From the NCBI GenBank assembly GCA_947502635.1, contig CANNAN010000018.1, positions 1-64,000 of the forward strand: DNA of 64,000 nt, written 5' to 3'. Made by a program: the position numbers and the translations under genes. Shown piece after piece: positions 59,750 through 64,000 of this stretch. The notes beneath the pieces were generated by a model. It had not been told where the DNA came from, ran no database searches, and was given only the letters and a program-made list of their open reading frames with translations. The stretch is from an uncultured Flavobacteriaceae bacterium (GTDB taxonomy: Bacteria > Bacteroidota > Bacteroidia > Flavobacteriales > Flavobacteriaceae). Positions within the stretch are counted from its first letter, which is position 1; each line of letters begins with the position of its first letter.

Positions 59750-60640
59750 ATGCCACTAAAACCATTCATAGATTATTTATTACTTGAAAAAAACTATTCT
59801 GCATTAACAGTCAATGCATATCAAAAAGATTTAGAAGTCTTTTCAGAATTTATAAAAGCAGAATATGATACAAATAGTATAAAGGATGTAAATTATTCAC
59901 AAATTAGGAGTTGGATAGTTTCTATGGTAGAAAAGGGATTGTCGAATAGAAGTATTAATAGAAAAATATCTGCATTGAACACCTATTATAAATTTCTTCT
60001 AAAAACGGGCGATATAAATCGAAACCCTTTATCAAAACACAAAGCCCTAAAAATGAGTAGAAAAATTCAGGTACCATTTTCAGAATTAGAAATAACAACG
60101 GTTTTAGACGACTTAAATTTTGACGATGATTTCGAAAGTATTCGTAATAAATTAATTATAGAACTTTTCTATTCAACAGGTATTAGAAGAATAGAGCTAG
60201 TGGAGCTAAGTCTAGCAAGTGTAGATATTGATAATAAAATGTTAAAGGTTCTGGGGAAGAGAAATAAAGAGCGTATTGTTCCGTTAATAGATTCTGTAGT
60301 CAAGACAATAAGTAAGTATTTAATTTCAAGAAATAAATTAAGTAGTATTAAAGATACTAATAGTTTATTTTTAACGAAAAAGGGGGTTAAAATTTATGAA
60401 ACACTTGTTTACAGAATAATAAATGAGTATTTTAGTGAGGCATCTTCAAAGGTAAAAAAGAGTCCGCATATTCTGCGTCATTCATTTGCTACACATTTGT
60501 TAAACCAAGGTGCTGATTTAAATGCTGTTAAAGAACTTTTAGGACATTCCAGTTTAGCTGCAACTCAAATTTATACACATAATAGTATAGCTGAATTAAA
60601 AAAAGTGCATGTAAAGGCACATCCTAGAAGTAAAAAATAG
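59750..60640 (+). CDS. xerC: XerC/D-type tyrosine recombinase
   Basis: A 296-residue tyrosine recombinase with the N-terminal SAM-like core-binding domain (1-85) and a catalytic domain. Catalytic residues: R146 (STGIRRIEL), K170 (VLGKRNKER), H240 and R243 (HILRHSFATHLL), H266 (LLGHSSL) and nucleophile Y275 (QIYTHN). It resolves chromosome dimers at dif. hpf follows 34 bases downstream, the usual flavobacterial arrangement, so this is the housekeeping copy rather than an island integrase. Confidence 0.93.
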   Translation: MPLKPFIDYLLLEKNYSALTVNAYQKDLEVFSEFIKAEYDTNSIKDVNYSQIRSWIVSMVEKGLSNRSINRKISALNTYYKFLLKTGDINRNPLSKHKALKMSRKIQVPFSELEITTVLDDLNFDDDFESIRNKLIIELFYSTGIRRIELVELSLASVDIDNKMLKVLGKRNKERIVPLIDSVVKTISKYLISRNKLSSIKDTNSLFLTKKGVKIYETLVYRIINEYFSEASSKVKKSPHILRHSFATHLLNQGADLNAVKELLGHSSLAATQIYTHNSIAELKKVHVKAHPRSKK

Positions 60641-60674
60641 TATAGTAAAAGATTATTAACCAAAAAATAGAAGG

Positions 60675-60977
60675 ATGAAAGTAAACACACAATCAGTTAA
60701 TTTTAATGCTGACCAGAAGTTAATAGATTTTATTCAGAAGCGAATGGATAAATTAGATATGTTTTATGATAAAGTTATTAAATCAGATGTTTATTTAAAA
60801 GTTGAAAATACAAGTGAAAAAGAAAATAAAATATTTGAAGCAAGAGTAAGTGTGCCAGGGGATAGTTTTGTGGTAAAGAAGCAATGTAAGAGTTTTGAAG
60901 AAGGTGCAGATGTGGCTGTATCATCATTAGAAAGACAGTTAAAAAAGAGAAAAGAAAAATTAAGATCACATTTATAG
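60675..60977 (+). CDS. hpf: ribosome hibernation promoting factor
   Basis: A 100-residue HPF/RaiA-family protein (PF02482): QSVNFNADQKLIDFIQKRMD, LDMFYDKVIKSDVYLKV and FEARVSVPGDSFVVKKQ, ending with a basic KKRKEKLRSHL. Short form without the C-terminal dimerisation domain. It binds the 30S subunit to form inactive ribosomes under stress. Confidence 0.92.
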   Translation: MKVNTQSVNFNADQKLIDFIQKRMDKLDMFYDKVIKSDVYLKVENTSEKENKIFEARVSVPGDSFVVKKQCKSFEEGADVAVSSLERQLKKRKEKLRSHL

Positions 60978-60998
60978 TAAAAATTCTTAAAAAATGTT

Positions 60999-61027
60999 TT
61001 GATTAAAAAAATAAATCTATACATTTG
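60999..61027 (+). promoter_or_regulatory. promoter of the tRNA-tuf operon
   Basis: TTG (60999-61001), an 18-base spacer and TACATTTG (61020-61027) match the -33/-7 consensus. Transcription should start near 61034. Confidence 0.65.
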
Positions 61028-61029
61028 CA

Positions 61030-61056
61030 GTCCGTTAGAAATAGCGGGCTTTTTTT
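61030..61056 (+). terminator. attenuator-like hairpin at the start of the tRNA-tuf transcript
   Basis: GTCCGTT (61030-61036) pairs with AGCGGGC (61043-61049), including three G-U pairs, followed at once by seven Ts. The shape is that of an intrinsic terminator, but it lies only a few bases after the promoter, so it may attenuate the tRNA-tuf operon or end a transcript from upstream (hpf). Confidence 0.5.
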
Positions 61057-61078
61057 ATGCGTAAAAAGTATAAGAAAT

Positions 61079-61152
61079 GCCGATGTAGCTCAGCTGGCTA
61101 GAGCAGCTGATTTGTAATCAGCAGGTCGTGGGTTCGAGTCCCTCCATCGGCT
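61079..61152 (+). tRNA. tRNA-Thr (TGT)
   Basis: 74 nt cloverleaf. Acceptor GCCGATG/CATCGGC, anticodon stem GCTGA/TCAGC with loop TTTGTAA (anticodon TGT), T arm GGGTTCGAGTCCC. The CCA end is not encoded. Confidence 0.95.
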
Positions 61153-61216
61153 CAAAAAAGTATTAACCTTAAGGTTGGTGCGAAAAGTTCTTTAAAAGAG
61201 TGAAAAGTTTAAAATT

Positions 61217-61298
<82 letters not shown>

Positions 61299-61354
61299 CA
61301 TTTTTTAATTTAAATTGAAAAATGATATTTTAAATAACAGGATTTTAAATAATT

Positions 61355-61427
61355 GCGAGAGTAGCTCAGTTGGTAGAGCGTCAGCCTTCCAAGCTGAATG
61401 TCGCCGGTTCGAACCCGGTCTCTCGCT
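61355..61427 (+). tRNA. tRNA-Gly (TCC)
   Basis: 73 nt. Acceptor GCGAGAG/CTCTCGC, anticodon stem TCAGC/GCTGA with loop CTTCCAA (TCC), T arm CCGGTTCGAACCCGG. Confidence 0.95.
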
Positions 61428-61440
61428 CTAATATTTTCAG

Positions 61441-61512
61441 GCCGGTGTAGCTCAGGGGTAGAGCGTTTCCTTGGTAAGGAAGAGGTCACGGGTTCAATTC
61501 CCGTCATTGGCT
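61441..61512 (+). tRNA. tRNA-Thr (GGT)
   Basis: 72 nt. Acceptor GCCGGTG/CATTGGC with two G-U pairs, anticodon loop TTGGTAA (GGT), T arm CGGGTTCAATTCCCG. Directly upstream of tuf, as in most Bacteroidota. Confidence 0.94.
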
Positions 61513-61586
61513 CTATTTTAAAAGACTAAAAAAAATTAGAATACACTAATATTATTATATAACTAAGATTAAATTATTTAAAAAAC

Positions 61587-62774
61587 ATGGCAAAGGCAAC
61601 TTTCGATCGTTCAAAACCACACTTAAATATTGGTACTATTGGACACGTAGATCACGGTAAAACAACTTTAACTGCTGCTATTACTAAAGTATTAGCTGAT
61701 GCAGGTTTATCAGAAGCAAGAGACTTCGATCAAATTGATAACGCTCCAGAAGAGAAAGAAAGAGGTATTACAATTAATACATCTCACGTAGAGTATCAAA
61801 CAGAAAATCGTCACTATGCGCACGTTGACTGTCCAGGTCACGCGGATTACGTAAAAAACATGGTAACGGGTGCTGCTCAAATGGATGGAGCTATATTAGT
61901 TGTTGCAGCAACAGATGGTCCTATGCCACAAACACGTGAGCACATCTTATTAGGACGTCAAGTAGGTATTCCTCGTATCGTTGTATTCATGAATAAAGTG
62001 GATATGGTTGATGATGAAGAATTACTTGAATTAGTAGATATGGAAATTAGAGACTTATTATCTTTCTATGAGTATGATGGAGATAATGGTCCTGTAATTG
62101 CTGGTTCAGCTTTAGGTGCACTTAATGGTGAGCAAAAATGGGTTGATACAGTAATGGAATTAATGAAAGCTTGTGATGCTTGGATTGAAGAGCCATTAAG
62201 AGAGGTTGATAAAGATTTCTTAATGCCAATTGAAGATGTATTCTCAATTACTGGTCGTGGAACTGTTGCTACAGGTCGTATCGAAACTGGTATTGCTAAC
62301 ACTGGAGATCCTGTAGAGATCATTGGTATGGGTGCTGAGAAATTAACATCTACTATTACAGGTATCGAAATGTTCCGTCAAATATTAGATAGAGGTGAAG
62401 CTGGTGATAACGCAGGTATCTTATTGAGAGGTATTGAGAAATCTCAAATTTCAAGAGGTATGGTTATTACTAAGCCAGGTTCTGTAACACCACATGCTAA
62501 ATTCAAAGCAGAGGTTTATATCTTGAAAAAAGAAGAAGGTGGACGTCATACTCCATTCCATAATAACTACCGTCCACAGTTTTATGTACGTACAACTGAT
62601 GTAACTGGAAACATTGCGCTTCCTGATGGAGTTGAAATGGTTATGCCTGGAGATAACTTAACTATTACTGTTGAATTAATTCAACCAATTGCAATGAATG
62701 TTGGTTTACGTTTTGCAATTCGTGAAGGTGGTAGAACTGTTGGTGCAGGTCAGGTAACTGAAATTTTAGACTAA
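61587..62774 (+). CDS. tuf: elongation factor Tu
   Basis: A 395-residue GTPase delivering aminoacyl-tRNA to the ribosome. G1 GHVDHGKTT at 19-27, switch I region [16 protein letters not shown]3 [10 protein letters not shown]4 NKVDMVDD and domain II/III motifs [11 protein letters not shown] and [18 protein letters not shown]. Normal length. Cotranscribed with the tRNA cluster before it. Confidence 0.98.
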   Translation: MAKATFDRSKPHLNIGTIGHVDHGKTTLTAAITKVLADAGLSEARDFDQIDNAPEEKERGITINTSHVEYQTENRHYAHVDCPGHADYVKNMVTGAAQMDGAILVVAATDGPMPQTREHILLGRQVGIPRIVVFMNKVDMVDDEELLELVDMEIRDLLSFYEYDGDNGPVIAGSALGALNGEQKWVDTVMELMKACDAWIEEPLREVDKDFLMPIEDVFSITGRGTVATGRIETGIANTGDPVEIIGMGAEKLTSTITGIEMFRQILDRGEAGDNAGILLRGIEKSQISRGMVITKPGSVTPHAKFKAEVYILKKEEGGRHTPFHNNYRPQFYVRTTDVTGNIALPDGVEMVMPGDNLTITVELIQPIAMNVGLRFAIREGGRTVGAGQVTEILD

Positions 62775-62799
62775 TACAGTTTTAAATAAATAATAAGCT

Positions 62800-62826
62800 A
62801 AGGTATTTCGTTTTTCGGAATACCTT
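62800..62826. terminator. hairpin between tuf and tRNA-Trp
   Basis: AAGGTATTTCG (62800-62810) and CGGAATACCTT (62816-62826) form an 11-bp stem with a TTTTT loop (one G-U). No T run follows, so it may be a processing or weak termination signal rather than a strong terminator. Confidence 0.45.
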
Positions 62827-62837
62827 GACTTATATTT

Positions 62838-62910
62838 ACGGGTTTAGCTCAGTTGGTAGAGCACTGGTCTCCAAAACCAGGTGTCGGGAGTTCGAGTCTC
62901 TCAACCCGTG
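62838..62910 (+). tRNA. tRNA-Trp (CCA)
   Basis: 73 nt. Acceptor ACGGGTT/AACCCGT, anticodon stem CTGGT/ACCAG with loop CTCCAAA (CCA), discriminator G. Placed between tuf and secE, as is usual in bacteria. Confidence 0.95.
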
Positions 62911-62934
62911 CAAAGCAGGATTGCAAGCGAGAAG

Positions 62935-62971
62935 TTTATGCTCAGCATAGTCGAAGTAAGCATCTCAATCC
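62935..62971. repeat. degenerate dispersed repeat (GCTCAGC...GTCGAAGTAAGC type)
   Basis: TTTATGCTCAGCATAGTCGA followed by AGTAAGCATCTCA, an imperfect palindrome of a bacteroidete intergenic family containing GTCGAAGT. Related to 63051-63097 and to 40191-40218. Confidence 0.5.
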
Positions 62972-63050
62972 ATGCTTAATATGAAAAAGACTTTAAAATA
63001 AGTGTTTTTTATTTGAAATAATATATTGAGATAAGAGTCTCTAAGTAAGT

Positions 63051-63097
63051 TTACACTGAGCCCAGTCTGTATAAAATGCAGTCGAAGTAAAGTGTTC
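63051..63097. repeat. degenerate dispersed repeat (CACTGAGC...GTCGAAGT type)
   Basis: TTACACTGAGCCCAG at the left and GCAGTCGAAGTAAAGTGTTC at the right pair through ACACT/AGTGT. It lies within 15 bases of the secE start, so it forms part of the secE leader. Confidence 0.5.
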
Positions 63098-63110
63098 AAA
63101 AAAATAATAA

Positions 63111-63305
63111 ATGGCTGGAATTGTAAATTACGTAAAGGAATCATTTGGAGAACTTAAAAATAATGTGAGTTGGCCATCATGGGCTGAAGCACAAAGTTTA
63201 ACGGTTTTAGTTGCTGTATTTTCAATTATATTTTCCTTAGCAATTTGGGGAGTAGATACAGTGTTTAGCAAAGTTGTTAGCTATTACTTTGAGTTAATTA
63301 ATTAA
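63111..63305 (+). CDS. secE: preprotein translocase subunit SecE
   Basis: 64 residues with one transmembrane helix: NYVKESFGELKNNVSWPSWA, then the helix about 30-55 (VLVAVFSIIFSLAIWGVDTV). The conserved amphipathic helix with NNVSWPSW is the SecE signature. Its stop overlaps the first possible nusG ATG (TAATG). Confidence 0.95.
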   Translation: MAGIVNYVKESFGELKNNVSWPSWAEAQSLTVLVAVFSIIFSLAIWGVDTVFSKVVSYYFELIN

Positions 63306-63322
63306 TGATTAATGTTGATTTT

Positions 63323-63877
63323 ATGTCAGAAGTAAGCGAAAAAAAATGGTACGTTGTTAGAGCTGTAAGTGGTCAAGAAAATAAGATTAAAACTTATATC
63401 GAAAATGAAATAGCTCGATTAGGTCTTCAAGATTATGTTGATCAAGTATTGGTTCCAACAGAACGTGTGATTCAAATTAGGAACGGAAAAAAAATCCATA
63501 AGGAAAAAGTGTTTTTCCCTGGATATATAATGGTTCAAGCTAATTTAACTGGAGAAGTACCTCATATAATACGTTCGGTTACTAATGTTATTGGGTTTTT
63601 AGGTGAAACTAAAGGAGGTGACCCTGTTCCACTTAGACAATCTGAAGTTAACAGAATGTTAGGTAAAGTTGATGAGTTATCTGTTGAAGAAACTGCTAAT
63701 GTTGCAATTCCTTTTACAAAAGGAGAAACAGTAAAAGTTATCGATGGACCTTTCAATGGATTTGATGGAACGATTGAGAAAATAAATGAAGAAAAGCGTA
63801 AACTAGAAGTAATGGTTAAGATTTTTGGAAGAAAAACACCATTAGAATTAAGTTATATGCAAGTAGAAAAAGTATAA
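63323..63877 (+). CDS. nusG: transcription termination/antitermination factor NusG
   Basis: 184 residues from the ATG at 63323 (MSEVSEKKWYVVRAVSGQE); an ATG at 63305 overlapping the secE stop would add six residues (MINVDF) and could equally be used for coupling. NGN domain with WYVVRAVSGQENKIK and KKIHKEKVFFPGYIMVQ, then a KOW domain (TKGETVKVIDGPFNGFDGTI). It binds RNA polymerase and couples it to ribosomes. Confidence 0.96.
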   Translation: MSEVSEKKWYVVRAVSGQENKIKTYIENEIARLGLQDYVDQVLVPTERVIQIRNGKKIHKEKVFFPGYIMVQANLTGEVPHIIRSVTNVIGFLGETKGGDPVPLRQSEVNRMLGKVDELSVEETANVAIPFTKGETVKVIDGPFNGFDGTIEKINEEKRKLEVMVKIFGRKTPLELSYMQVEKV

Positions 63878-63898
63878 TAATTGTTACACTATATATAA

Positions 63899-63937
63899 AG
63901 ATACGTTCTTTAGCTTCCAATTATAAGAAACGTATCT
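63899..63937 (+). promoter_or_regulatory. leader hairpin between nusG and rplK
   Basis: AGATACGTTCTT (63899-63910) and AAGAAACGTATCT (63925-63937) pair with a single bulge. No T run follows, so it is more likely a leader structure for the rplK-rplA ribosomal protein genes (a possible L1-type or processing site) than a terminator. Confidence 0.4.
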
Positions 63938-63953
63938 AACTAAATTATTAAAA

Positions 63954-64000
63954 ATGGCAAAAGAATTAGGTAAAGTAGTTAAGTTACAAGTTCGGGGAGG
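63954..64000 (+). CDS. rplK: 50S ribosomal protein L11 (partial, cut by window end)
   Basis: The reading frame from ATG 63954 gives MAKELGKVVKLQVRGG and runs off the window. It matches the N-terminus of bacterial L11 (KVVKLQVxGGxANP) and the expected order secE-nusG-rplK. Confidence 0.88.
   Translation, partial: MAKELGKVVKLQVRG

Noticed and set aside
59750..60640. XerC-like gene as the integrase of the cassette array
   Set aside because: It is 50 kb away, next to hpf and the tRNA-tuf cluster in the usual core arrangement, so it is the chromosome-dimer recombinase. It could still act on such sites, but nothing in the sequence shows it.
61310..61507. 65-codon minus-strand frame across the tRNA-Gly and tRNA-Thr genes
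   Set aside because: It is antisense to two clear tRNAs; this kind of frame (TGIEPVTSSLPRKRSTPELH) is a well-known false annotation from tRNA sequence.

Overview
The window is AT-rich Bacteroidota DNA, most likely from a marine or soil member of the Flavobacteriaceae. The evidence is a type IX secretion C-terminal domain on an S8 protease, an XrtK / MSEP-CTERM exosortase pair, promoters of the TAnnTTTG type, almost no Shine-Dalgarno sequences (rpsU is the striking exception), several TTG starts, many families typical of the group (DUF2851, DUF1361, DUF2809, DUF4153, NamZ/DUF1343, signal-peptide-bearing AGCS symporter), and a tmRNA with tag GENNYALAA. The species cannot be named from the sequence alone.

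Region 1 (1-8660) is an accessory island lying against the 3' end of ssrA (tmRNA, 8665-9056, minus strand), a common integration site. Its left part (1-4930) is a series of five or six attC-like inverted-repeat elements separating one- or two-gene cassettes: a small membrane protein, an APH-fold phosphotransferase, a 51-residue membrane peptide, a 196-residue membrane protein, a RadC-like JAB protein and a GIGT-repeat surface protein. A 29-codon C-terminal remnant of a tyrosine recombinase lies directly beside the last element. The right part (5040-8560) is decayed mobile DNA (dinB tail, frameshifted element gene, frameshifted radC) plus an apparently intact Fic / XRE module with repeated operator-like sites.

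Region 2 (9284-22159) holds a saccharopine/alanine dehydrogenase family enzyme, an SDR, and a tightly overlapping nine-gene minus-strand operon (18875 to 11329) running from a COQ4-like protein through DUF4153, SanA-like, DUF2809 and DUF1361 membrane proteins to exosortase XrtK and its MSEP-CTERM substrate. Identical ACTTTG-N5-CAAAGT sites precede this operon and a nearby membrane protein gene, with a winged-helix regulator between them. A DUF1801 protein, an outer-membrane barrel and kdsA follow.

Region 3 (22457-36926) contains typA, a YgjV-like protein, and a cell-surface glycan locus: two tandem Wzx-type flippases, a phosphoethanolamine-transferase-like sulfatase-fold enzyme, three glycosyltransferases, a surface protein paralogous to the one in the cassette region, a T9SS S8 protease, ftsE and a GT39-like protein.

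Region 4 (37149-59461) is mostly conserved core: a large TPR protein and outer-membrane barrel, DUF1287, methyltransferase, YkgJ-like, fatty acid hydroxylase, NamZ, LolE-like permease, cystathionine beta-synthase, a FIST sensor with a hybrid histidine kinase, DUF2851, PspC, potassium channel, AGCS symporter, ComEA-like helix-hairpin-helix protein, acyl-CoA dehydrogenase and rpsU.

Region 5 (59750-64000) has xerC, hpf, four tRNAs (Thr-TGT, Tyr-GTA, Gly-TCC, Thr-GGT), tuf, tRNA-Trp, secE, nusG and the start of rplK, the usual bacteroidete translation cluster. The best candidate for something undescribed is the attC-like cassette array with its recombinase remnant next to ssrA.
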